64,000 bases of DNA from Terebella lapidaria (lineage: Eukaryota > Annelida > Polychaeta > Terebellida > Terebellidae). The DNA lies in contig OX424555.1 in the NCBI GenBank assembly GCA_949152475.1, forward strand, positions 61,795,977-61,859,976. Reading direction: 5' to 3'. The notes under the pieces were generated by a model that was given only the letters and a program-made list of their open reading frames with translations, made no database searches and was not told where the DNA came from. Shown here piece by piece: positions 33,402-45,620 of this stretch. The position numbers and the translations under genes were made by a program. How positions within the stretch are numbered: position 1 is the stretch's first letter; each line of letters begins with the position of its first letter.

Positions 33402-34349
33402 TATGTAGAATATACTTTTCTTTATGTTTAGTTTGCATTGGACTCCCTGTATACTTCCTGTATTTGAAGTACTCTCTACTGATACATACTGTACCACAAT
33501 GTTTAGAAAAACAAAGTAATGGAAGGATTTTATGTTTGATTTTAGCTGCTATTGCTCTGTTTTAAAAGTATACACATTATGTGCCACGTAGACTGATGCT
33601 TTATTAAGGGCTCTTTCGGTGTGTGTAGGCCCTCAGTTCATTGCAGTGAGCACTCAATATTCCAAATTCACATACTACTGGAGGCTATTTGGAACCTGGA
33701 TGAGGCGATTATCCATGGCATTCAAACATGAAAAATGGACCGCTTTGGAATAAAAGCCATAAACATATATCATACGAGAACCCCAAAATACGTATATACA
33801 CTTTTGATAGCATTCAAACGTTGACTTTGTTTTAGGAGAACGCCCAACAGACACTGGAAACAACTGTAAGTTCAATTATTACAGCATGGTAAAAGTCTAA
33901 AATTATAAATTTGATTTTTTGGTAAAAAGAACAGCATCTGTGGCACTGTTGAGTTGGTGAGTATACGGGTAAGTAAGCTCAGTATTACCGAGTATATTAT
34001 GCAAAAGAGGTTTCCAGTTGAATGGCCGTAAAATGTTTTATTTACAGGATTCCATTAATTTATTTTGAGTTTTGGCAATAAACATTTTCAACTTTATTGA
34101 TCTTGTTTTTTCTGAACGAAAATGAACTCGTTAGATTTATATGAATGTGCTTTCGTTGTGCCCTGTTTATGGATCTCGTGCCGGCAAGATCCCTAATGAT
34201 CGTGAGCTTCGAAGTAGGACTATCTTACATACTAGTAGTGCAACATATATGTTGAAAACATTGTTGGTGCTAAAACAATTCCGGCCGAGTGTTGTAACTG
34301 AAGAGTTGTATTCTGGTGTAGGGACTCCTATATGAGTCTGTCATACCAG
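33402..34349. other. No feature recognised
   Basis: AT-rich intergenic sequence without convincing ORFs, arrays or inverted repeats. Confidence 0.5.
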
Positions 34350-34585
34350 GAGTGGGTAGCTCAGTGGATAAGGCGCTGATCTCGTAACGCGAAGGTCATG
34401 GGTTCGAGACTCAGGGTGGACCACTGGGTTATTCCGCTAACATCCTTAGGCAAGGTGTGCACCACTAATTGTCTATCTCCACCCAGGATTCAATGGGTAC
34501 CGGTCATTCAATAGGATGCTATAGTGTAGTGCCGCCCTTGCTTAGAACTATGTTCTATAAAGGAGCGCTTAATAAATGTTTACTA
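34350..34585 (+). mobile_element. tRNA-derived SINE
   Basis: The head resembles a tRNA with an A-box (GTGGGTAGCTCAGTGGATAA) and a B-box (GGTTCGAGAC at 34401-34410). A non-tRNA body of about 130 bp follows, with a 3' end GCGCTTAATAAATGTTT. The head lacks a clean full cloverleaf and the body continues well past it, so this is a SINE rather than a tRNA gene. Confidence 0.8.
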
Positions 34586-34689
34586 GTACTTTATACTAGT
34601 ACTTATATGACAAATGGTAATAGTATATAAAACCACTGATTTAAAAGGATGATGAACGTGATAATTTAAGGTTCTTTGATTCTGTATAC

Positions 34690-35215
34690 ACATAACTCGG
34701 GGCCGTTACTTTGTAATGTGTTTGAAGATGTTGCACCTTGAATCACTCGAAATGCTCAAAATGACCTGAAATGCACATATTGGCCTCGGCCATACAAAAT
34801 GTATGTAAATAGCGCTTAGGTTTGTATTACAAGCATACAAGTAGTCGTATATGGTGCATTCTCTGGTGACCTTAAAATTGACTTCGGACGAAGGCTCGAG
34901 CTCACGTGCTTCAGTAATTGAAATGTGTAAACCAGCATTTCCAGACTTAACTTCTGTAGATAAAATTAGGGATGAATTATATGAGTGAAAACGTCATGTA
35001 TATATATGATGGACCTATTGGTACCTTGAACTTTACCTCAATCTGCTTTGGTTTAAATTATGAGCATATAGGAAGTCGTATATGTTACATTTGTTTATGA
35101 CCTTGAAGTTGACCTTGAGTTTTAAATCTCAAGGTCACGTTTGACCTGAAACGTGTAAGCTGGCATCTGCAGACAAATCACATAGAAATATGCTACTTAC
35201 GTTTGTTTTGTAACA
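34690..35215. repeat. Fragment related to the 12-bp-TIR elements at 35.7 and 39.8 kb
   Basis: Shared wording includes GAACATATAGGAAG-like AGCATATAGGAAGTCGTATA, GACCTTGAAGTTGACCTTGA and TCTCAAGGTCACG. The palindrome CTCAAGGTCA / TGACCTTGAG-type half-sites recur. No termini were identified. Confidence 0.5.
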
Positions 35216-35687
35216 GAGTCAGTTTAGACTCCTAGACTTTGAATGAAGTTGGCTCCTCAGTTCCAGTCAGTTGTTCAGCTGAGGCAGGTTCCTCGGCTGG
35301 ATTTGCCGTCTCCGCTCGCAGTTGGTTGCTTGGCTGAGGTTTGCTCCTCGGCTGCAGTCGGTTGCTCGGTCGAAGTCAGCTCCTCAACTGGGGACGACTC
35401 CTTGGCTATTTGCAATGGTCAGGCCTCCAGTCATCGCTCATCCATCAGATGTATGGGTCACTGATCATCAGAGTTATAGACCTCTCCTCTCGTTGGCTTC
35501 TCGGTTGTCTTACTTGTCAGTTGATAGCCTGGGTTCTTCGGCTATCACAGACACTCTCAGCTTAATACTTCATTGACCGTTTACTTTTCTAATATCTACT
35601 AGTAAGTTCAATTTCGGTTCACCTCCCTTAGACCTCTTGAACACCGAGTCAGTTACACAGGAAACAACTCTCTGCTGACGCTGTTTT

Positions 35688-38623
35688 TAGCTTACCGGCC
35701 CTTTGGGTAAGCTAATTAATAAATTCATTATGAATTTCCCCATAAATTTGTCAGAACATACCTTGGGCCAGTATCTAAAAACGTTTTTTTAATTTTCCAG
35801 GTCCGATAACCTATTGGCATGGCGTTGCGTCCGGCATCGTCGTCGTCCGTCAACAATTCTATCTTTAAAATTTTCTGAAATTTTGCACAAAAATGCCTAA
35901 AAATATTTCGAGAGGGAGGTATTTTTTAGTTTTTTGATTTTCGCATTTTTTTCAAAATGGCGGCCGTTTTCGACGAAAAATGCCTGATTTTGGACTTTGG
36001 CGGCCATTTTCTCAAAATCTGTTCAGTAACTTTTTTTTTTATTGATGCATAACACTCCTCATATGTACCCCTGTGACATGTATAAATTTCGTTGCCGTTG
36101 AATCGCTCGAAGTGGGCCATTTTGGGCCCAAACTCGGCCCAAATGGGACTTTCCCATGTTAAATTCTCCTATGCTTTATAATGGGACACATTAAAGCCTA
36201 ATATCTCACTTAATATTGAGATTAGAGACTAGGAATAAATTGTGGACATATAGGAAATGATATATGCTGAATATTCTCGTAACCTTGAATTTGACCTTTG
36301 ACCTCATTTTCAAGGTCACAGGACAAAATGACTAATATCTCCCTTATTATCGACTTTACAGCTTAGGAATCAATTGTGAACATATAGGAAAGGATATATG
36401 CTGAATATTCTCGTGACCTTGACTTTGACCTTTGACCTCATTTTCAAGGTCACAGGACAAAATGGCTAATATCTCGCTTATTATCGACTTTACAGTTTAG
36501 GAATCAATTGTGAACATATAGGAAATGATATATGCTGAATATTTTCGTGACCTTGAATTTGACCTTTGACCTCATTTCCAAGGTCACAGGACAAAATTGC
36601 TAATATCTCGCTTATTATCAACTTTACAGCTTAAGAATCAATTGTGAACATATAGGAAATGATATATGCTGAATATTCTCGTGACCTTGAATTTGACCTT
36701 TGACCTCATTTTCAAGGTCACAAGACAAAATGGCCAATATCTTGCTTATTAGCGACTTTACAGCTTAGGAATCAATTGTGAACATATAGGAAATGATATA
36801 TGCTGAAAATTGTCATGACCCTGAATTTGACCTTTGATTTCATTTTCAAGGTCACATGACAAAATGGCTAATATCTTGCTTATTATCGACTTTACAGCTT
36901 AGGAATCAATTGTGAACATATAGGAAATGATATATGCTGAAAATTCTCATGACCCTGAATTTGACCTTTGACCTCATTTTCAAGGTCACATGACAAAATG
37001 GCTAATATCTTGCTTATTATCGACTTTACAGCTTAGGAATCAATTGTGAACATATAGGAAATGATATATGCTGAATATTCTCATGACCTTGAATTTGACC
37101 TTTGACCTCATTTCCAAGGTCACAGGACAAAATTGCTAATATCACGCTTATTATCGACTTTACAGCTTAGGAATCAATTGTGAACATATAAGAAATGATA
37201 TATGCTGAATTCTCGTGACCTTGAATTTGACCTTTGACCTCATTTTCAAGGTCACAGGACAAAATGGCGAATATCTTGCTTATTAGCGACTTTACAGCTT
37301 AGGAATCAATTGTGAACATATTGGAAATGATATATGCTGAATATTCTAGTGACCTTGAATTTGACTTTTGACCTCATTTTCAAGGTCAACAGGACAAAAT
37401 GGCTAATATCTTGCTTATTATCGACTTTACAGCTTAGGAATCAATTGTGAACATATAGGAAATGATATATGCTGAATATTCTAGTGACCTTGAATTTGAC
37501 TTTTGACCTCATTTTCCAGGTCAACAGGACAAAATGGCTAATATCTTGCTTATTATCGGCTTTACAGCTTAGGAATCAATTGTGAACATATAGGAAATGA
37601 TATATTCTGAATATTTTAATGATATTGAATTTGACCTTTGACCTAAATTTCAAGGTCAGTCATTTTATTTTCAAAGTCAGATTACAAAATGGCTTATATC
37701 TCGCTTATCAAATTTACAGCTTAGGGGTCCATAGTGAACATATAGGAAATGATGTATGCTGAATAGTTTGGTGATCTAGAATTTAACCTTTGATCCCATT
37801 TTCACGGTTAGAGATATGGCGATTTCAGTGGTCACCTTGAATTTGACCTTCAACTTTCTCGGCTTAACTCTGTATATTTCTCTGGTAACCTTTCTAGCCC
37901 ATTGGGCTAATTTTTTGATTGAATCGTTTTTGCCTATTTGGCGGCCATTGTTGACGAAAAATTGCCAATTTTGGACTTTGGAGGCCATTTTCTCAAAAAC
38001 TGTCTGATCAGTTTTGAGATTTTTGTTTCAAAACACTCCTCTCATGTACCTTTATGACGTGTATAAGTTTCGTTGCCCTTGAATCGCCGGTCTGCGTGTG
38101 GCGGGCATTTTGATTTTTTGACCAAAATCAATCACTATTCGCTTTGAGCTATTTCCAGCAAAAAAAAAAACACATTTTTTTTTGGCCATCGAAAAATTTT
38201 TTGGACTTAGAAAATTTCACCAAATGTTTCCTTCATAACGGGAGCTGTGCGGAGTAAACTTAAAGAAGACTTCAAAACAGAGCCTAAGTATTGGCACATT
38301 CAAATGGGAAATCATATATTGCAGTTTGAGTGATGACCTTGAATTTGACCTTCAATGACCTTGAAAGGTCAAAAACGATGAATTTTGTCTTTGGTGGCCA
38401 TTTTGTCAAAATCTATTCAGACAGTTTTTCTCAAAATAATGTATAAGATTCTCTTGATGTACCTTTGTGATGTGTAATTTGATTTCGTATTATAGTCCAT
38501 GCACAAAATGTGTTTCCAGCAACATTTACGAACATGTTTTGACAATTAGAGTTCAAGATCAGTGCAGCAATTTATATCTTGGAAAATCAATACTCTGCAT
38601 TTCTCATGATTGCCGGTAAGCTA
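35688..38623. mobile_element. 2.9 kb element with 12-bp TIRs, carrying the 134-bp satellite
   Basis: TAGCTTACCGGC at left and GCCGGTAAGCTA at right are perfect 12-bp inverted repeats. The left end forms a hairpin with an internal inverted copy (GGTAAGCTAA). Its first 330 bp (GTCCGATAACCTATTG, then AAAATGGCGGCCG) matches the element at 39,764-40,703. There is no coding capacity. It could be a MITE-like DNA element or Helentron-like; no target duplication was found. Confidence 0.7.
36170..37700. repeat. 134-bp tandem array with nuclear-receptor-like half-sites, 11 copies
   Basis: Each unit contains CTTTACAGCTTAGGAATCAA, GAACATATAGGAAATGATAT and TGACCTTTGACCTCATTTTC followed by AAGGTCA. TGACCTTTGACCT is the reverse complement of AGGTCAAAGGTCA, a perfect DR1. 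By eye it is intact in 8 of 11 units and altered in those near 36,826, 37,361 and 37,496. Spacing is about 132-137 bp. Confidence 0.9.
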
Positions 38624-39446
38624 CAGCACCCTTGGTGCTATGTTCTGAACTTCATGAGTCTGCAAACTCTGCATATACTCCAGTGTATCCTACTGAAGAG
38701 GATCCGGGGCTGGCAGTACAATTTCTGTAGCAAATCCTCCACCGAGATTGATGTACACCGGATACCTGCAGTGGCGTTGGTGGAGGGGGGGGGGGGGGGG
38801 GGAGACAATAAGTTGAAAGAGCTTGCCTCTGGTCATCGGGATCAACGTTCTCAGGGTTGTTCATTGTCTGGGGTTGCCTCCAATCGGTTGATCACAGAGA
38901 CTGTCGCGGTCGGCCTCCAGAGGAAGGGTGTAGTTGGGCAAGGCGGCATCTCGATTACCTAAGACATCCTCTGTAGGATGCTGCGGAACTCCCGAGCTTC
39001 GGTTCTACTGGTTTATGAACCAGGTGCTGGTCAGATGTTGGTCGTTGACGTGGCTGCTGTGGTCGCCTTCGAAGTCGGGACTGTTGAATCTTGCTCCAGC
39101 TCTTGGGTCGTTCACTGCAGTTGTTGTTTGGGAAGCAGGGGCAGAATCTGGTTCACTCCCAGCCACAGCTAATCTGGCTGCACTGGAACTGCTGTCAATC
39201 AGTAGCAGTCTGAATATTGCCGGTGAAAGGCAAGGACTGGATGTCTTTCCCTCTGGTCCATTCAGCAATAAGCGTAGATCTTCCATCGCCAGATTCCAGG
39301 TGACTGGACTTTGATGATTTTCGCTGACTTCTATTCTTCTTTTTCAGTTGACCCACACTGCTTTCTTTGCTAACAATCTTCAGACATGATCTGGACGCTT
39401 CGAGAGCTGCTGCAAGACTGACAAGTCAGTGCTGATTTCAGGCCCT

Positions 39447-39452
39447 TTTATA
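39447..39452 (-). promoter_or_regulatory. TATA box of a probable LTR promoter
   Basis: GAGTATAAAAGGGCC on the minus strand, with a CCAAT motif about 38 bp upstream (39485-39490) and a CRE-like TGACGTAA near 39,503. It sits where the gypsy fossil's LTR is expected. Confidence 0.5.
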
Positions 39453-39763
39453 CTCTGGTCACGTGGTTTGGAAATCTGACCTCTGATTGGTCGAAGCAGG
39501 AGTGACGTAACATATATTCGAACCTTCAGCTGGCTGCCAACTAGTGGTCAACTAACACTGTTCCAGGGCAATTTAGTGTATTACCATGACGAATCCTCCG
39601 TGTGGGAGGAAAAAATTCGGCTATGTTTCCAGAGTTAGTGGTCAACAAACTCAATCTTTCGGCTCAACCAAAATTTTTTTCAGCGCCACCAAACTTACAA
39701 CTGAAAAATTTACTCGGCTGAATCAGTTGAAGCTGACGACTTAAGATGATCTACTGCAATTTT

Positions 39764-40703
39764 TAGGTTACTGGACCTATGGTCCGATAACCTATTGCCA
39801 TGGCATTGCGTACGGCGTCCGTCCGTTCGTCGTCGTCTCCGTCCGTCCACATTTTTATCTTTGAAGTTTACGGTCCAACTTACTGAAAATTCGGGGAAAG
39901 ATTCGTTTAAATAATTCGAGGAGGTATTTTTTAGTTTTTTTATTTAAATTTTTTTTTCAAAATGGCGGCCGTTTTTGTCGAAAAACGGTCAATTTTGAAA
40001 TTTGGTGGCCATTTTCTCAAAAACTGTCTGATCAGATTTGAGATTTTTGTTTCAAAAGATTCTCTTTATGTACCTCTGTGATGTGTATAAGTTTGGTTGC
40101 CCTCGAATCGCCGGTCTGCGTATGGTGGCCATTTTGAATTTTCGACGGGTCGACGAAAAAAAGAGACTTAGAAAATTCTCGGCACTTTTTTCCTTCATAA
40201 TGGGAGCTGCCAGGACTGTACTCCTAGAACGCCTGAAGATAGGGCTTAGAAATTGGCACTTTCAAATGGGAAGTCATATATGGTGACCTGTGTGCTGACC
40301 TTGAATTTGATCTCGATGACCTTGAAAGGTCAAAACAGCCATTTTGGGGTAAAACAATGCCCAGATTTGCCTCTATAGATGAAATGCTTACAGATAGAGC
40401 TTATGTTTGCATTATGAACATATAGGAAGACATGTATGGCACAACTAATGATGACTTTGAACTTGACGTCAGATGACCTTGAGTGCCAAATGTCTGACTC
40501 GGAATGTGTAAATCTTTGTATTATGAACATATAAAATATCAAATGCCACACACATACATCTAATTGTGACATCGAAGTTCACATCGATGACCTTGATTGG
40601 TAAATCTCAAGGTCATATGTTCACACTGCGAACCTTGATTGGTAATTAAAGGTCTGTTACCTGCCAATGCTGCCATGGCCAAACCAAAATTGTCCGGTAA
40701 CCT
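39764..40703. mobile_element. 0.94 kb relative of the 12-bp-TIR element
   Basis: TAGGTTACTGGA at left and TCCGGTAACCTA at right are inverted repeats with one mismatch. As in the 35.7 kb copy, the left end folds on itself (GGACC-TAT-GGTCC). It shares AAAATGGCGGCCG and AAAACTGTCTGATCAG with that copy but lacks the satellite. A second hairpin (TTAGCC-TTTT-GGCTAA) lies just outside its right end at 40,706-40,721. Confidence 0.7.
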
Positions 40704-40963
40704 ATCTTAGCCTTTTGGCTAATTTTCTTTGTAGGTTTGGCATCTTTCTCTCTCGGGTCTTAAACACCATCCACACTATCTCTAGTCGCTCCCGGAACTG
40801 ACAGCTATACTCGTTCACCTCCTGTCCAGTCTCTCCAGGTGCTCGTTCTATCAGAAGGTCTACCGGTGTGTTGATTGTTCTGCCTAGCATGAGTAGATTA
40901 GGGCTCTGTCTGGTTGTCTCATGTGGAGTGCTCCTGTAGGCCACCATCACCAGAAGTACTATC

Positions 40964-41185
40964 TGGTCCCAGTCGGTCTGTCAATCACTCATGTACAGGT
41001 TCATCATCTGTTGAAGTGTTCCATTGAAGCTCTCAACCCATCTGACTAAGGCCGGAAAGCAGTAGTTCTTGTCATGTGGATACCCAGTCGGTATCCACAT
41101 GACATCTGGTCCCAGTCGGTCTGTCAGTCACTCACGTACAGGCCATCATCTGTTGGAAGTGTTCGGTTGAATCTCTCGAACCCAT
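40964..41185. repeat. Short tandem duplication within the minus-strand gypsy fossil
   Basis: CATCTGGTCCCAGTCGGTCT followed by GTCAGTCACTCA recurs after about 143 bp with small changes. Between the copies is a perfect hairpin with 15-bp arms (TGTCATGTGGATACC). Confidence 0.7.
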
Positions 41186-41979
41186 CGTCCATCGTCATTC
41201 ACCAGTGTCTTGAATTTGTGAATTCCACCTTACTACTGTCGTTGTTGTTCATAATAGAGATCACTTGGTTACTCTTGTCCCCATACCTGGTCCTCCGTTG
41301 ACGATTCTTTCTGTTGGTCGATTGGTTTCTTTTGTCATCGCCTCTTCTTTCATAGACCAGGATAGCTGCTGTCACCGGCCGATTCTTCAATTTGGTGAAT
41401 GCTCTTTTTTGCTTGGCTTGCCACAGGAGCGGAACTCCTTTTGGGTCAGTCGGCGCATGGGGACTTGCGATCTCAGCACAAACTCTCGGTAGTAGGAACA
41501 GACCCAGGAAACTCCAAAGCTCGGACACACTGTCCAGAGTAGACCATCTTCTGACGGATTTCCCCCATAAGTTGGTCAGACGTTCCCGGTGCATTAAACA
41601 GCCTAAAGCTCATCACCTTAAACTGGTAAAGCCCACCTGGATCGCAGAAGCCCAATTTCTTCATCCATCCCTCTTGCCAGTAGCCGAATGTCAGGTACAT
41701 GGTTGAAAACCGCTTTGGTTCGGAAGAGGCTGCTATGGTGTGATCAATTCTCAGCAATGGATATTTGTCTTTCTCGGTCACAGTGTTGAGCTGACGTTAT
41801 TCCACACAGAAGTGTGCAATACTTTCCATTTTCTTGACCAGAATGATCGAGGATGCCCACGGACTGCTAATGTTTTTTTTATGACGCCCTGGTCTTTCAT
41901 GTGTTGAAACATCTTGTCCACCAGATTTTATTTGAAGTGGAGGCAATTGTCTGGCTTGTTGTTTGATGGGTCGGTTGTT

Positions 41980-42490
41980 TCCTGGGCGGATATAATGTGT
42001 TGTACCACATTCATGTGGCCCAGGCTGCCGGAATCGTCACTGAAGACTGCTCTGTTTCGGTAAAAAAATTCAGCTACTCTGTCTTAGTTGCTGGTCGAAA
42101 TTCCCATCTCAGTCTTCTTGGCCATTTGTTTAAGTTGGCCGTAGCTGGTCCATTCTTGGTATAACTCGGTTTGGAATGTTCCTGTCTTTCATACCTTCGT
42201 GGGCAGAGGGATGATTTCACAATCTTTTCCCAGGCTCACTGTTACCCATTCCTCGGCTGATCTGGAACAAGTATCTTTCTACTGGCCATGGACAGTTTTC
42301 TTGAAGTGGCGAACATCTGACTTGTTGTTTGATGGGTCAGTGGTTTCCCGTGTGGATATGGTGTTGTACCACATTTGTTTGGCCCAGGCTGCTGGAATCG
42401 TCACTGAAGACTCCTCTGTTTCAGGTCATTTCGGCTACTCAGTATCGTTTGCTGGCCAAAATTCTCATCTCGGTCTCGGCCAGTTTCAAG
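41980..42490. repeat. About 365-bp spaced duplication in the same fossil
   Basis: GGCCCAGGCTGCTGGAATCG and its surroundings occur near 42,018 and 42,380, about 85-90% similar by eye over 140 bp. Confidence 0.65.
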
Positions 42491-45356
42491 TTTGTTGAAC
42501 CGGGCCAGTCTCGGTATCCCTCAGTTTGGGTTGTTCCTGTTTTTCGGACCGTTTCGGGTAGAGGGACACTTTCGTAGTCTTTTCCCAGGCTTTTCATTGT
42601 TGCAAGGTGAGCTCCTCTTAGTTCACCCCAAGCCCAGACATTGTGATTTGGCTGGCAGCTCCAAATCTCTCACTGCACTGATTCAGATGGCTTGCTCGAA
42701 CATGGAGTAAACTTCCTGACTACCAATCCTCACCTCCAACCAATCTAAATTAATACTGGCTCCTCGCCTATGGATGATGTCGACCACAATCGGGGATCTC
42801 GATCATCAGTGTCTCTGGGGATCCGAATATTCACAGAGGTACCTCCCTTCGGTCGTATGTATCGATACCACTGCCATCCACCATCGTCAGAATGTAGGTA
42901 TCTCCAATCTCATGAATGGTGCATGGTTCGCATGGGGATAGGCCAAACTATTTACTCCGGACATCTCTGACTATGTCAGACAGGTCCTTGCTTGCTTGTA
43001 GTCATCTCTCCTGAAGTTCCGACTGGTACACAAACGTCTTTTCTGCTGAATTCTGCTGAAACCGATCTCAGATGCTGCTGGCACACTTCCATCTAGGTCA
43101 CCAGGGCTGGACTTCTGGTTGTTTCGGCTGAGGGTCGGCTGGTACCACTCCTGGCTGCTCGGCGCCACCTTCAGCTCCTAGATGAACACCTTCAGGCCCC
43201 ATCGGTTTTATCGGTTTTGAGAGTCATCAACTGACGACTCCTCTGCTGTCTGCAGGCGATCTCGGTTAGTATGGGCCACGGATCATCTGAGTTGTGGTCA
43301 ACCTCTCCTCTCGTATGCTTCTTCGGTTGTCTTGGATGTCAGTTGATTACCTGGGTTCTTCGGCTATCTCAGAAGCTCTCAGCTTTATTTCACTGACTGT
43401 TTACAACCTGTGAGTAATTTCGCCCGGGATACAGGACTCTAGGTGTGGCTCTGGTCAAGTCCAATTCTGACATGATGCCTCTTTTCATGGTGAATCCCAC
43501 CGATGCTCCGGTTGTACTACATCGCGGGAGTGTAGAAGCAATTTGCACACTAGTCGGCGTCTAGTAGGGTTCTTCCTGACGAAGACGTCATCGAACCCAG
43601 TGATAGCTCTTGGGCCAGTCCTGTGGTTATGGAAAAAGGATGGCTCATGGAGGTCCTGCATGGATTATCGAAAACTTAACAATGCTATGTGGAATTAGTC
43701 ATACCCTCTCCCTCACTTCGAGGACACCTTCGATGCCCTGGCCAGGTCGCACTATTTCTGTGCTTTAGAATTGGCCTCCGGGTATTGGTAGGTCGAGATG
43801 GTCGAGATGGACGAGAGCAATAGTGCGAAACCTGCTATTGTCACCAAGAACGGGCTATACCAATTCAAGGTAATGCCATTCGGGCACTGCAATGCACCCA
43901 CGACGTTTGAGCGTCTCATGGAAATGGTGCTAAAAGTGTTCCTCTGGAAGCTATTTATTATGATGCACATTAGAGCCCTGCGCGGACCTCAGTTTCAAGC
44001 CCACATCCGCCCCACAGAGTATATCAAAAACCTGCACCCGCACCGCACTGCACAAAATTTGGTTGGATACCCACGGCCGCCCCGCATGTGTTGAATGTTT
44101 ACCTGCACCCGCACCTTCAAATCTGAGCCTGCACCCGCACCGCACCCACAGCTTCAATAAAAAGCCTGCACAAACCCGTGGTCTACCCGCCTCGCGGGCC
44201 CAACCCGCAGCCCCCACAATAGAAATATACAGTATATTTTCCTAATATGTCACAAGTATAACAGAACATAGATTGCAAGACACATTTATTGCATAGTTCA
44301 GTTCAACTGTTTGATTTTCAATGGAGCTCATGTAACATGGAGCTCATGTAATGAGTCATTACGGAAAATGCCTTATCATAATGAAGGCCTATACTACATG
44401 TGGTCAAATAGTCTATGTTCTACTGGTTGTTTTTCCTGGCGATGTTCACAAGAAGGATGTTGTCAATGTTGGTGCTTTTCAGGGAAGACCGCCGCTCACT
44501 GACAACATAGCCTGCGATACTGAAGTTTCTTTCACTTGGGGCGCTCATGGCCATCACACGAAGAACACTCTGGGCAATGTTTGACAGCATAGGGAACTCG
44601 GATGCGTGGTCTTTCCACCACCGCAGTACACTGGCACATGATTGGGAGTTAACTTGGTAACTTTGATAAAGGATGACCTCGTTAGCATCTGGATTTGCGG
44701 TGTGATCGTCATCATCAAACTCGTCGACCTGGTCCAGACGACAACGTTTGTTGGTTTGCTGAGGTCTCTCTTATGTGGCTGCAACACGATTCAGAGGCAT
44801 GTCCTCAATCAACTCGGTCACATGTCCCAGGACATCCCGTCTTTCTTCCGAGCTCAGGACTTGCATGGACTTATGACGGGGATTTAGAAACACTGCTAGT
44901 TTGTGTAGCATGTGCGGCTAGAATTTCTCATTGAGTAGCTCACGACAAGCATCTTTGATGACACCCGGCAAGTCCTCTGAGTCATTTTCCTGATTGTCAC
45001 AGTGCTTCCTGAGTTTGGCAATCCAAGACAGGAATAGGTGAATAGTTGGCTCTTTGTCACCCTAAAGAAAAGAGGTCGCTGTGTAGAACAGATGTAGAAA
45101 GTTTGGAAGTTCCTACAGCAGGTCACGGTCGATTGTTGTGAGGCGCTTCACTTCAGACGGCGCATGTTGGAGCAAGAGAGTGTTGAGATTGTCATATTGG
45201 TCCAGCACAGATTGTAACATCATGTACGTCGAATTCCATCGTGTGTCACAGGATTGTTGAACACCTTTCTCTAACATATTTTGCAAGCAGGACTTTTTCA
45301 CATAACGAACAAGACCTTTTGTGGCCACCAACAGTTTCTTGATCGAAAATGGGCAG

Positions 45357-45620
45357 CGCCATAATGTAGGCCTACACGTATGTGTTTATGTGTTTGTATA
45401 CCACCCGAGGTACGGGTTTTACTTCGATCATGTTGATGTTGTTCCGACAATTGTTCTCTCCCCGGATCTGAGTTCCGGTTGTCCAACTAGTTTAGAACTG
45501 TGTCATGTGAAATGCCGTAATATTGACTGTTGGAATAAACCTGTGTATCAAGCTAGAGACATTTCATTGTACTCGTGTTTAGTGAACTTGTGAGACACAA
45601 ATTAACCACTTAGACTGGCG
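45357..45620 (+). repeat. 5' LTR
   Basis: 264 bp, bounded by CGCCA and TGGCG, which are inverted. It contains GGAATAAACC, a candidate polyadenylation signal. The left flank ends GCAG, and GCAG also spans the right boundary of the 3' LTR, giving a short possible target duplication that is ambiguous by one base. Confidence 0.88.

Larger units (their letters stand above)
35220..43410 (-). mobile_element. Ty3/gypsy fossil block, minus strand, interrupted
   Basis: Read on the minus strand, 43,410-41,800 holds gag/protease-side sequence, about 41,800-41,470 a reverse-transcriptase core ([20 protein letters not shown] is recognisable), and 40,950-40,704 the end of an integrase (YRSTPHETTRQSPNLLMLGR). 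A TIR element (39,764-40,703) interrupts it. Beyond it, 39,763-39,300 looks like an LTR with a CCAAT box, a CRE-like site and TATAAA. After that come 39,300-38,624 and 35,687-35,220; the last is clearly similar to 43,200-43,400. I infer a second, partial copy head-to-tail with the first, split by another TIR element. The coding parts are broken many times, so the block is old and non-functional. Confidence 0.6.

Noticed and set aside
34350-34420. tRNA gene
   Set aside because: The A- and B-boxes are present, but the arms do not form a clean cloverleaf and a SINE body follows immediately.
38780-38810. Poly-G runs here and near 12,498, 26,165 and 52,142
   Set aside because: Simple homopolymers, possibly with sequencing length error; no function inferred.
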